Below are positions 35,021 through 46,900 of a stretch of 64,000 nucleotides of DNA, one piece after another. The stretch lies in contig NC_052612.1 in the NCBI RefSeq assembly GCF_016545825.1, positions 2,542,001 to 2,606,000 on the forward strand. Direction: 5' to 3'. Both the position numbers and the translations under genes were made by a program. Below the pieces are notes generated by a model, which was not told the origin of the DNA, did not search any database, and saw only the letters and a program-made list of their open reading frames with translations. Each line of letters opens with the position of its first letter. The first letter of the stretch is position 1. The stretch is from Eucalyptus grandis. Taxonomy: Eukaryota > Streptophyta > Magnoliopsida > Myrtales > Myrtaceae.

Positions 35021-36970
35021 TAGTCCTGTGCCTCCTATTTATATCCAATGTGATAGTCAGGCTACTTTGGCAAGAGCCTATAGTAGCACCTATAATTGTA
35101 ACGACCCAGGCCCCACTATATAATATTTTCCGCTTTAGACACTGAGTCCTCACGGCTTTAAAACGCGTTATACAGATTAAAAGGACCCAAGCCTTTATAA
35201 ACTAGCCCAGGACTCCCCCCCTAAGCGATGTGGGACGGGAGACATGTCATTGGCCTCACCCGCGTATTGCCAAGGCAATCTCAGTCCATCCCTCCGTACT
35301 GCCCCGGGTCTGGGTCGTCACATTCTCCCCCCTTAAGGCACAGCGTCCTTGCTGTGACCCCCACACGCGGTCGGGAGTCGGCTCTGATCCCATTTGTAAC
35401 GACCCGAGCCCCACTGTATAATATTATCCGCTTTGGACACTGAGTCATCACGGCTTTAAAACGCGTTATACATATTAAAGGGACCCAAGCCTTTATAAAC
35501 TAGCTCAGGACTCCCCCCTAAGCGATGTGGGACGAGAGACATGTCTTTGGCCTCACCCACGTACTGTCAAGGCGATCTCAGTCCATCCCTCCGTACTGCC
35601 CCGGGTCTGAGTCATCACAATAATGGTAAGTCTAGACATATTAGTCTAAGACATGAATATGTGAGACAATTGATTAAAGATGGTATCATAACAATTGTCT
35701 ATGTGAGGTCTAGTAATAATCTTGCCGATCCTTTGACAAAGGCTTTACCAAGACACATGGTAATAATGACCTCACAAGAAATGGGGCTGAAACCCTTTAA
35801 TTGAAATCACCAATAATGGTAACCCGACCTTTTTTCTAGAACATCACTAGTTACAAGGTTTAATGGGTAAGAACAAGTTATTGAATGTGATTGTTTGATA
35901 CTGACGTAGCCCTGATATGAGAAGTTAGTATCGTCTGTTACGTTTTGTAGGCTGAATTGAATTCTTAATGAAATATGATACAAGTTTGTAGTGTGTTGAT
36001 AGTAACAGAAACACATAGTAGATACTTCACCTATATGAGCTTAGAAGTGTGCCGCTTCTTACGAAAGTGAGGGTTGCTTTCTAGAGAGCTCATGAAACAG
36101 GATCAAGCACAAGGCCATAATAGTGCGGAGTAATATAGAACTTCTCGCTGAAACAAGAGGTTAGTATATGTGCGATATGTCCGGTTCTATTACATAAAAG
36201 TACAAGTTTAAAGCCAAGCTACTTGTCACTTTGATAGAGCTTTGATATACTTTGCACTAAGTAAAGGTTTAACTCGAAAGAGACCTTTATGTATGTATAT
36301 TAATCTTACTAAAATTTTGGATGTACGGTTTTTAAAATTTTTATTTTGAAATCTCTGTTTTTACAAACAAAGTGGGGGATTGTTAGAAGTTTGTTTGTCA
36401 AAACAAACTAAGTGTTTTTTCCTTATCCCACATAGGAAAAGTGGGAGGGAGTGGGTCAATTTAAAAGTGTGGGATTTCCTTTTGTACTTAAAGGAATGAT
36501 TGGATGGGGCTAGACCCTACCAAAGGTTGTTTTGTTTTTGAGAATTTTCGGAAATAAAATAAAATGAAAATTGAAATTTTATTTTATAAAAAAAATTAAC
36601 TAATTATTATTCCGAATTTTGTTTGTGTCTTTTCAAGACAACTTTTCCCGAAGGGTTGCGTTTGTTCGGTTTTCGACTTCTTTCGAAGGGACGCATTTGT
36701 TTATCCGAACAATTTTTGAAAAGACACGTTTGTTCATGTTTTGCAATTTTCACGAAGAGTTGCGTGTGTTTTAAGACTGTTTTATACTTGTCAATTTTCG
36801 GAAGAACCGGAGTGGTCATTTTCGAGTCTTCTTTCTGAAAAAAAAAACTGCAGCCAATTTTTCGATTGTTTCCTAGAGAAATCCTGGAGAAATACTAGAA
36901 TTGTTGTCTAGTATTCTCATTTGAGACTTTGTTGTATTCTTGAGGGTTTTTGCCGGTGACCATCAACAAC
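35020..36970 (+). mobile_element. Ty1-copia relic 2: RNase H end, polypurine tract and 3' LTR
   Basis: The Copia RNase H C-terminal region is split by a TRIM: 'IQCDSQATLARAYSS' at about 35040-35090 and 'SRHISLRHEYVRQLI..VRSSNNLADPLTKAL' at 35630-35750. A non-coding 3' stretch follows. The polypurine tract AAGTGGGGGA ends at 36379, and the LTR starts TGTTAGAAG at about 36381. The LTR right border is not certain (CAACA near 36970). Everything upstream of the RNase H is missing. Lineage features (adjacent QATLARAYS and NLADPLTKAL motifs) suggest a Tork/TNT-type Copia. Confidence 0.75.
35097..35619 (-). mobile_element. complete TRIM element nested in Copia relic 2
   Basis: Two LTRs of 226 bp (35097-35322) and 225 bp (35395-35619) flank a 72-bp internal part. 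Both LTRs begin TGTAACGACCC and end in GTC.TCACA. Perfect 5-bp target duplications ATAAT lie at 35092-35096 and 35620-35624. On the minus strand the internal part starts with TGGGATCAGAGC (11 of 12 to the initiator-Met tRNA primer site) and ends with the polypurine tract AAGGGGGGAGAA. A terminal-repeat retrotransposon in miniature, encoding no protein and mobilised in trans. The two LTRs differ at only about ten to fifteen positions, so it is much younger than its host element. Confidence 0.9.
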
Positions 36971-37185
36971 ATTGTGGGGCAAATAAATTCTTAAAAAAAG
37001 TAATATCACGCATCAAAGTCCGAGTTGTTTTACTCAATCCGATTTCATTGTTCAACCCATTTCGAAGCCATATTTTTCCTACAAGCCACCAGTTCCAATG
37101 CATGGAATCTCTGTTGAGTGGTGGAAGGAGAGAGATCAACTTCAGCCATGGCTTGTCTCGTGACCATATCTAGTCACTCGTCGCC

Positions 37186-37474
37186 GGATATGGAATCGAT
37201 GCACCGGGCGGGGGAGACGGCCAAACTGGATTAATGCGGGGCCGTCAACTCTGACTTCATTGGTGGCGATGGCAGAAGGAGGGGCGAAGGTTGGGCTCGT
37301 GGCTACAGATGGAAGATGGAATAGGAGGAAAAAGAAATCTAGGTAGATTAAGGGATTTTTAATTTATTGCTCTGGTGGTATGTGTCAATTTGTAATTGAA
37401 TAATAGTAAATAGGCACACGCCACGTCAGCTATTAACGTGGCACTTGCAAACTTTTGATGAGACAATTTAGAAT
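37186..37474. other. non-coding segment between Copia relic 2 and the inverted flank
   Basis: No gene is recognised. It contains a moderately GC-rich stretch (37170-37320) and, at 37405-37450, ACGTGGC/GCCACGT words that mirror those at 34415-34480. Confidence 0.35.
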
Positions 37475-37980
37475 GCTCTCTTTCTAAATATTTAATTATT
37501 AAAGTATTTTAAGAGAAAGGGTACAATAAGAAATGAGAGATCCCCACTATGCATCTGCTCAATTCGTCAAGGTAGTCATTAGTCATCACCTAAAGAGAGA
37601 ATTTCAATTTGGGAATTTTCTCTTGCGTGAGGAAAATATGCTCTCTTCCCTTCGCATTCTTTAATTTCAAACTGGAAAGTGGAGATGTCGCCATTCGTAG
37701 CTTTGAGCCGTCGCGAATGCTCTACCCACACATTCTATGGAACCTTTTCCTCTTTGGCCCACACACCATATTCAAGTACACTAACATGACTTGTTAGTAT
37801 CTAATACATTAATAATATCAAATGCCTTGTTAGACGTAATATGACCAAACATTTCATTAAACTAATCGTGAATGAGATACTTTTCTTCTACCATTTAATG
37901 TCGGAGATACATTATTCGTGTTCATTCGCGAAATAGTTGGTTCATGATTCTTGTACCTTTTTGGATTTTTCCAATGCAAG
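37475..37980 (-). repeat. inverted copy of the DUF4220 5' flank
   Basis: Reverse complement matches 41800-42318 in unit B and about 10000-10500 in unit A. Examples are 'gagagaatttcaatttgggaattttctcttgcgtgagg' (mirror of 'cctcacgcaa..gaaaattcccaaattgaaattctctc'), 'cacaccatattcaagtacactaa' and 'aagtattttaa' near the left end. It lies just beyond unit C, which lacks its own 5' flank past 34414. It is most simply unit C's flank after an inversion. Confidence 0.75.
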
Positions 37981-37997
37981 ATATTTCTAAAACACTG

Positions 37998-38690
37998 AGG
38001 GTCCATTTGGTTTGGCTTTTGGGGAATGCACTTGCAAAAATGCAAATACCTTTGGGAGAATGGGGGTTTTCCGAAATGCAAATAACGTTTGATAAAATTT
38101 GCATTTGTAAATGACTTTTATTAAATTAAAAAAAAAAAAAAAAATGTATTTTTTTTTTGTCCGCCACCGGACCGCGAACCTGGCGGCCGGACTGCCGGAC
38201 CTAGTGGCCGAATGGTCGGATTTGGCCCCGACGATCGCTGTGGTCGTGCAACCTCGGCAACCGTTCGCCGGGGTTGCGCAACCCCGGCAACCGTCGCTGG
38301 GTTGCACGACCTCGGGCGACCGTCGCCCGGGTCGTCGCCTAGGGTCGCGCGATCTCAAGCAGCCGCCTGGGTCGCACGATTGCCGGGTCGCAACCTCGGC
38401 AACAAGTCGCCGGCGCGCACGACCCTTGCCGGCGGTCGCCCGCTTCTTCGTGCGGTGGTGTGCGGTGGTTTTGGAGAAGATGAACAAGATCGTGGATTTA
38501 CATTTTGAAAATGCAACTTCCCAAAGTATCTCTAGAGCTACATTGGGCTAAAGGCCTTTAAAGCCACTTGGAGATGCAATTGCATCTTGCCAAAGTCACC
38601 CAAAAAAATGAACCAAACACATTTGTATTTGGCCAAGGGACTTTAGAGTCCCAAAGTGCCTTCCAAATGGCCAACCAAACAGGGCTTGAG
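37998..38690. mobile_element. non-autonomous DNA element with GC-rich core
   Basis: Ends resemble each other in inversion (GGTCCATTTGGTTTGGCTTTTGG against GCCCTGTTTGGTTGGCCATTTGG read inward). The flank is CTGAG at the left and TTGAG at the right. Subterminal 'tgcaaatac/tgcatttgc' words recur. The GC-rich core (38155-38470) follows an A run and a T run. Open frames across the core on both strands are composition effects. Superfamily uncertain. Confidence 0.6.
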
Positions 38691-38827
38691 TCCATGGTGG
38701 AAACAGAGAGAAGACCAACACAAATTGATAAGTTCAACTTGTTGATCTATTGATTGAAATTTCAAGTAAGAGAAAATTCTATCTTGATAGAGTCATTCTT
38801 TTGGTTCTAGGAATATCTCTACTTCAA

Positions 38828-39424
38828 TCCATTTCCAATCTAATTCTTCAAGAAGCAACGACGTAATCTATGTGATGTCTTGTGTTGTATTTCCGATGAA
38901 CCGATCAATGTTACCAGAAAAACTCCAACTCACTAATTTCCATGAATCATAAAACGGGATATTAAATAAGCAATAGTTCAATGCTTTGGTTCGTCTAAAA
39001 TGGGATTATCCATTTGATCAAGATCAACAGAGGAAAAATTGGTTGAATTATTATACGTGCACTAGTGGCGTAGATGATTCAAGGCATGACTAATGTTTCT
39101 GGTCATGTCCTAATAAACGTATACGCCTGTTACCATAAAAATCATCTCCATAACGATAAGTAGCAAAGGAGATGGGAGAAGAGGAAAAGTACATTCCGAT
39201 CTTACCTTTGAAGTTTGGCATCAAAGACTAAACAGAGAAAGGAGGAAGCATATTCTTCTCATGGAAGAGAGGAATAATTTATTAACTGGCTGTCCAATAA
39301 TAATCATTGAATCTAGTCGTTGATAAAAACAAAATACTTAGGAATGGAAAGGAGAGTGAAGCTAGGATTTTGGCAACATCCGAGAGAAGTCGGTAACGAA
39401 TGAAATTGATTCAGTTGAAATCAC
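38828..39424. repeat. 3' flank of DUF4220 unit B
   Basis: The uninterrupted version of the flank seen in units A and C, without the MITE and LINE found in A. Useful as the empty-site reference. No gene. Confidence 0.75.
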
Positions 39425-41670
39425 TTAGACGAGTTGTGTTGCTCTTGACCTATCATCTTCCTCTTGATTTCCGTTATCATGGTCGAGTGATGTTTCCATT
39501 TTCTCATCCATCCCAAACACAAATGGCTCATAGGTGACCCATTCAGGTTTGTAGAGACAACCAAAGTGAGCCATCAATAGCCAAACAAAGGCAAGAAGCT
39601 CTCCACCTTTGCTCAGCACCTGCACATATGCCTCTCCCTTAATGTGACCTGCTGCATAGGTTAGAATCTCAACCCACACTCCGCTCATCACCTTCCACTT
39701 CCTTTCCCCAAGCCTTTCCATCTCTTTGGCCAATACGATCCCCAAGTAGAGCGGGTCTTTCCAACCGGAGATTAAGCCAAGATCTTCTTTACACAATGCC
39801 CTGCATACCCCCTCCACATCCTTGACATCTCTGCTGATACAATCATACTTAAGCATTATGGCCATCATCGAGACTCGAGCGAAGCCCGCCACAGCAGACA
39901 CCAAATGGGGTTGATTAAGTAAAAGATACAACATGTAGTCGGAAAGGATCTTGCTAAATTCCCTTTCATCAATTTTTTCTGTGGGTTTCTCTTTGTTGTA
40001 GCAGATTTCAGTAGCAATATGCCACATTATAACACTAATGTCGTAAGTAGTGTTGGTGACATAACCTAAAAGATTGACCTCCCCCAGTTTACCTTGGAGA
40101 AACATATCACCTCTGGCCTCAAATATCTTCCTCACCTCTGTCGGATTACATGCGTTTTTGGATTTACATCTCACCTCCTCAAAGATAAAGATCCATAGCT
40201 CATAAATAAAGGGATTCAGGGATTCTTGGACACGTACCTCGGAATCATTGCAAGGGTTGATAATTCCCTTCCGATGAATTTCTCGCAAGTTTGATGGAAA
40301 TGAGGGATTATCTTCTCAACCATATGGAATGTAAGGCTATAGATATCAGAAAAAGCGATGATGCCCCAACATTGATCACGCTTGTACATCTTTCTTGGAC
40401 TCTCTTTCCAGAATTCAGAAAAAAAGTTGCAAGCAGAGATGGATTCTGACCACCTTCGGAGTATGAATGGTGTATCTAAGACCGTGTACGTAGCATTTGC
40501 ATTAGGCTCTACTCTACATGTGGCGAATCGAGGCTTCCTCAGGTCATCTGTGGTAGATATTAACTTGTGGAGAAATGAATGTAGTTTTATTTTTTGTCGA
40601 AGGAGAAATGAATATGGTTTAGATGTTCTAGTTTTGTAGTGCATAATTTCAGCAACAGTCCAATCGGAGAAAACGAGTATAAACAAAGTAATCACATCAA
40701 GAGCGACACCTCCGAAAAGAAGGATATAGGTAATTGCCACATCAAGTTTGGGGAGCTGATGCTTCTTGAAGCGATTGAACAAGGCGAAAGCTATCGCAAC
40801 CTCAATGAAGGCTATGAAGCGGAAAATGTAGCTCCATTTGGAACGCATTACCAACACTTTTGTGTGGAGCACCTCGTACATCAAATGGAGTTCTACTGAT
40901 ATCACCCTTAATGCATCTACTGCAGAAACTTCGCAAAAATATTTGCGGCTTATGTCGCGTTCTGCATTTGAGTAAAAGAGATCTGAGAGGAAGACCTTAA
41001 AGATACGAAAGAAGAAGTAAGCATGCTTCACCACCATGCTCTCAGTAAGCTTTGCTTCTTCTTCATTAGAATATTTACAACCTGGATCTTCGAGTTCTTC
41101 AACCAACCACCCCAATTCATTCTCACTTAGATTTTTTTGTACGAACATTGATTCGTTGAGCCTCAGGAGGCTCGAGAGATAAAGTGCAAGTGTCCTCTCC
41201 GCATTTTTTATGACCCCAGCAAGAAGAACTAGCATTGTTTGGATCACTAGTGACTTGTCACTAGAAAATATCTGCACAAAAACATAGATGACAATACCAA
41301 CTTGGAAGATGAGACTGAGCAAGTGCCATCGCCAGAGCGAACTATCCTCTAAAGAGAATGCAGTAATGGTGTCCGGACCACCAAGATGTAACAACAGAAA
41401 TGAGGCCCAAAATGCTTGAAGTGCTCTGTCTATTTCAACTGCATGAGCGAACAAATTACCTTGGCTGTGAGAGATGAGCCCAATCCCGAATGCAGCTACC
41501 CAATCAGCTAGCAAATAGGCCAACCACAAGAGGAAAATGATGGGGGGGCTCACTATTTTCTTTCTAAAGGGTGCACATAGAATGAGAAAAACTTAAAGCG
41601 AGAGGCTTAGTATAACGATGCCTCGAATATTCCATTTGTTCTATAGATCGGAAATTGAGCTAAATGTCAT
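39425..41670 (-). pseudogene. DUF4220/DUF594 membrane protein, copy B (nearly intact)
   Basis: The best preserved paralogue, about 748 codons from the ancestral ATG at 41670, which is normal for the family. The N-terminal membrane region is 'FLLWLAYLLADWVAAFGIGL', then an 'SLEDSSLWRWHLLSLIFQVGIVIYVF' segment, further helices ('VAITYILLFGGVALDVITLFILVFSDW') and the C-terminal DUF594 ('GGELLAFVWLLMAHFGCLYKPEW'). Two stops (TAG, TAA) lie in the first 35 codons, so translation could only start at about 41553. An 8-bp tandem duplication (gggattca/gggattct) near 40216-40240 shifts the frame between 'RYVSKNP' and 'NPFIYELW'. Two open frames result (41553-40216 and 40288-39425). The family's function is unknown. 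Copy B is probably also a pseudogene, though a shortened protein is possible. Confidence 0.8.
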
Positions 41671-43900
41671 GCTTTTGCTTAGTGTGAATTTTCTTTACTC
41701 CTCTCTATACAATTTTGCCTTGAATAGGAGGAACAATGGGGATTACATATACACATGTTAAGATTGTTCCTTACTTATTTGTTAGAAGAAAGAATCTCAA
41801 AACCCTAGAATAATCATTCATTCCGTAAATAAATATAAATAAGGTATCCCATGGATTAAATGGTTGAAGAAAAGTATTTCATCAATGATTATTTTATTGA
41901 GATGTTTGGTCATATCACATCTAACAAGCCACTTGAAATTATTAATGAATTGGATATTTCTAACAAGCCATATAATTCTACTTGTACATGATTCGGGGGG
42001 GAAGAAGGAGATGGTTACATAGAATGAATGGATAAAGAACTCCCGACGGCTCGAAGCCCCGAACAGCGACAGAGCAAAGGAGGTGGGAGAAATGAAAAGT
42101 ACAATCGCATCTCCTCTTTCAAGTTTGGAATCAAAGAATTAAAAAGAAAAGAGAGCATATTGTCCTCACGCAAAAAGAAAATTCCCAAATTGAAATTCTC
42201 TCTTGGGGTGATGATTAGTAACTACTTTGAAGAATTGAGCAGATTCATAGTTGGGATCTCTCATTGCCGGCATTGTACTCTTTCCCTGAAAATACTTTAA
42301 TAATTAAATATTTAGAGAGATAGAACTTTCTACATTGTCGCAGAGGGTCCGACGTTGGCTAATTTGTAGAGAGCAACTAATGTTGGACTCGTTTGAGGAT
42401 CATAATCGATTCTGGAAATTTTCCAATACTTCCTGGTTTCGTCTCTCAAAGTTCTTTCGAATTTTAATTTTGTTTCAAAATATCCTAGAATTTGATCAAT
42501 TTGAATCGACAATCTCTCTCGGCTCATTTTTGGTGACATTGATTGCTGGCAAACAATAATCATGTGCTCATCATGCACACATTTCGCGCCCTTTCTTGGG
42601 CATTCTCCTATGAATCACATTATTCCGTGCCACTCTTCTGCACAATCTAACACTCAAAAAAAAAAAATCAATTTTTAAAATTTCATTTGTTTCGTAGAAA
42701 ACATTTTCCTCATTTTTCGGCGTTTGGTATGCTTTGAAAAATCGATCATTGAAAAACTTATACTTAAATTCAAGAAAATAATTTCAGAAAAATAATATGA
42801 CTGTATATTAACTCTTGGACCCAAAACTCTATGCTTTGACATGGGAACCCCAATACTGGTTTCCGGGTCCACGACATTCCAGACCACATCTCCAACCCCC
42901 AGGCTCAAGTCCATCAAAGCCAAGCCCATGCTGCCAATGCCTATGCCCAGGTTCGTTGAGGCCAAGCCCGAAGCCCTGGAGCCCTTGCCCAATGTCCCAA
43001 CAACAGACCCCAAGTCCACAAAGGCAAAGCTTATGTCTCTAACGTTTGAGCTCTGGTCCTCGACAATTAGGTTCGGGTCCATAAAGGCCTCACGCGGGTC
43101 CTTAGCGCTCATACTCGAGTTCCGAGTTAATGAAATGTTCATTACAAGCATGACGAGCATTCGTTCATCGACCAGGAATTATTTCACCACGACGAGTACA
43201 GGGAACTTATTGAGTCAAAATAATCAAAATTCAAGGTATATTTAAACAAAGTCAAGTGTAGGTAGACTTTGAGAGTCGGGCTCATTGCAGGATAATTTTT
43301 TATATTGTTCTTGATTATGGGGAACTAAGTTGACAGGTAAGGTATCGGTTTTGATGATGCCCTTTTTTCACATGCTTAAAACATATTTAGTAACAAAAAA
43401 TAGTGAAATAAGTGTTTATTTAGAGTTGCGACATATTTTAGCTTTAAATTTTAGAAACCCAGCAACTTTCCCAAGCTAAAACTTTTCATATCGTTCCAAA
43501 ATAAATATATATTGACATGTCGATTTGGTCATACTTTTTAAAGTAAAACATTCTCATCTTTGCAAGAAAAGTCTAAAATAGGAAGGAAGTAATTTCCTCC
43601 ATGTTTTAGGAATACAAGTCACTAACATTTGTGGAGAAAAATACTGAGAACGAAATCTCCACCCTCGCACTCCTCCGAAGTTTACCATGCGGTCATATCC
43701 AATGCACTGAGTTAAAATTTGGTGTAACACTGCTATCGAATAAGAAAGACGCCTCAAGAAAGCATAACAAAATTCTTTGTAATCATCATTTGGCTCGAAC
43801 CAAGATCCACGGTATAAAAACTATCAATCCTGAACCTATCGAGAACTCCTGCCGTAACTAGAAAGGGTCAAAGTACACAATGATGTTCCACCGTCTCTAC
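41671..43900. repeat. spacer between DUF4220 copy B and SEC63
   Basis: The 5' flank of the DUF4220 copy and the 3' downstream region of SEC63, aligned with 9841-12060. The 42830-43110 portion has repeated 'gtccac/caaagcc/aagcccatg' words shared in decayed form with 11185-11330. No protein is supported, although open frames run through this wordy stretch on both strands. Confidence 0.65.
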
Positions 43901-43905
43901 TGTGG

Positions 43906-46900
43906 TCAGTCCTCATCTGTCCCCGAGCCTTCCGAACTCGAACCCTTCTTAGGCACCGTGCCATTAGCAGTCTTGCCTTTCTTTTTCGAGTCCTGCTCGT
44001 CAGCCTCATCTTCGCTGTACTCGCTCTCATAATCATACTCCTCTTCATCACTCTCCTCCTCCTCTTCGATCCCGTCCTCCACGATGGACTCTTCCAGTGC
44101 AGCGCCGCCCCTAGTGCCTGCACGAGTCCTTTTGAGAACTTTGACCTTTGAGTTCACCTTTTTGTCGCAACCAATCCACGAATCACACAAGCAGTAACAC
44201 ATCAAATTGTAGTTCCCTTCCACGGGGGCCAAAAACTTGCCCATGACCAACCTCGAGCCACTCCTCACCTTCTCTACCGCTTCTCTGACGGCCTTACTTT
44301 TTTCCTTTGCATCTGCTCCCAATCCCTCCATAGTCTCCTCAATTGCCTTAGAGGCAGCACTTACAGCAGCCGCTTCATCCATGAAACTTAACTTCTGAGA
44401 AAACCAAACGTCATTGGAGTTGGGGTCTGCCAGAAGAAACCAGAAACTTTCTTCTTTGTGGAAAGGATACCGCGGTGCGTGAGGTAGGGCGCCGACGAGT
44501 CCGTTATCTCTTTTGAGTGTAACCCAAGCCTGAATCGTGACCACATCACCCTCTTGTATGCCTTCTTCACCTTCAGTCTCACATGTAATGTCTATTGATA
44601 GAGAAGGCATCATCTCCAGAACTCTCTCTATGTCTTGTACTTCTGTGCTGGAGAGGCCTGCTGCCTGGAGGAGTTCGGCACGGTCCTCAAGAGACATGTC
44701 CCGGAGCTCCTGAAATGTTCTCACTTTCTGCAAAAGATAACGAGCAAAGATGTGAGCTTAGGAGAAAGAAAAAATCTGCAATGCCGTGGTTCCCATTGCT
44801 CAGGGCAGGGCTGACTCAGTAATATCCACTTGCACAGTGTAATGCATCATGAAGTGCCAATTTTCATTAAAAGTCACATTACAAATCCAGCAATACAAAA
44901 GATTCAGGGACAGGGCTCACAGTCACTTCGGCAGGTGCAACAATTGGTCAATATTTGATTTAAATTAACCGAAAAAAGGACAGCCTTGATCTCAAACCAT
45001 CACGCATATCATGACCACCCTTGAGAATAGTAGAGCAAAGATTTCTGACCAGAGACAATGCATGTAGCAATATATACACACCTTGCGAGCAATCCTCTTA
45101 ATAACAGATTCACTGATATGCGGCAGCTGCAGAAAAGGTGCAATGCCTTCACTGGATCCTCCGGTTGTCTTCTTTGCACTGAGAGGAACAGCCTACAGTA
45201 CATTCATAAAACACCCACATGCACCCCACGATTAGTTATAATTTTGAAATTTGGTGCAACTCTACATCCCTCCACATCTCAGATATATTGAAAAAGAAGA
45301 CAAAGGCAAGTGAGCATTAAAAACGACAAAAAAAAATAAAGGAGGCAAATGGCAAATCAGCCTCAAATTAGAGAAGATGCACGTCAGACCTTTAACATCA
45401 TGAACATCGGCTTAAGGCCTGTTTGATAAGCCCAATCAAGTGCTGAAAACTAAAAATTCAGCACTCAATGAGATGAAGTCGGTTTCATAAGCTGAATTGG
45501 CATTTACAGTCAGAATTCACTTGATATGATAAGTAAGGGATTCTAAATTCCTTCCATAGAAAATGATTGATTGTTATTAGAATCTGGCCAATTATATTGT
45601 TAGAACTTCCCAATACTAATCATAATTTTGTATTTGGCAAGACATTAGTAATATTTCAGCAACCAATTTTCAATTATATCAAACAGCTTTTTATTTTTAT
45701 TTTTTTCAGCACTTGAAATGGTTGACATATAAACTTCGCTGCTTAAATTTTCGGCACTTTTCAGCTTTACCAAACAACCCTGTAGTATCAATTTTCAGAT
45801 CATCAGACATTTGTCATTTTGCTTTACATACCGTTGACGTATATATCTGTACTTCATACAACTCTCTGCTACTAGCTAATACTCAAGTTTCAATGAATTG
45901 TAACTGCATATTCTGAGTTCAGTTCTCCACAACATTAGACATCATGAGATCACTGCAGAAGGTTCAAGTAACAAAGAATCTCAGCGCAACAAACACACAC
46001 ATGCAAACACGGCAGCAGGGGGGGTGGTTGTAAGTATTTGTTCAGTAGATTGAAAATCAATCTCCTTGACTCCTAATGGCTTGCTCATGCATCAAAACTA
46101 TTAAAGCATAAATGGCAAAAGTGTCTTTCCTTGACAACCCAAATCAATGGAATTAGTCGACGATGACAATTAAAAAAGATCAAGTTCTCAGCTTCAGCAC
46201 CTGAATAATGCATTGAGAAAGCTCCACAACCCCAATTGCAGGCCTCAGCCAACCATGTCCTTGGGCAGTGCGAGGAATGACAGCCATCTGATGAAAAGTT
46301 AAAACATTACTGAGAGGAAGAGGATAATGAAGCTAGTTGAATGGTTTCACAATATGTCAACAAAGAACACCAACACAATCAAAGAGGTTTTCATATAGCA
46401 TAAATACTAGTATCTCAGTTCTTGTGCCACTAATTGAGCAGTATGAAACACACATGTCAAGCAAAGAGCTATACAAAGATTCAATCATTTCTGCATGGAA
46501 CTGCTTGAAAAATAACCGCCAAGATATGGACCATTATGAAAAGAACAAGAACGAAGGACATGAGAGACATGATTTCTATATAGAAAGCATGCAAATTATA
46601 TGTAGTACAAACCCATCCCACTGCCAATCATCACTAAGAAACTAAACAGCACCTTCATTAATTCTTCAAGTAGCCGAGGTGTAAGTTCCAAAACACGTCT
46701 GAAATCACCGACCAAAGCTGGAGACAAGGAATCTGATTCTCTTGTTAACTGAGCCTGAATCAACAATTCTGTCTGAAAGAAATCAAAGCACCAACCACAT
46801 CTTTATTAAGAGCCAAATTATTTTTAAAAAAAAAATATTCCACAGCTACTTATGACAATCTTGCTGCATATCACCTTAACGAATGGGGGATGTTGCTTCC

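Noticed and set aside
35097..35619. TRIM as a Cassandra element with a 5S rRNA-derived promoter
   Set aside because: I looked for 5S-like A-box and C-box words on both strands of the LTR and found none, so only the general TRIM class is claimed.
40216..40288. Intron explaining the frame change in DUF4220 copy B
   Set aside because: No GT/AG pair fits, the family is normally intronless, and copies A and C show an uninterrupted sequence without the 8-bp repeat.
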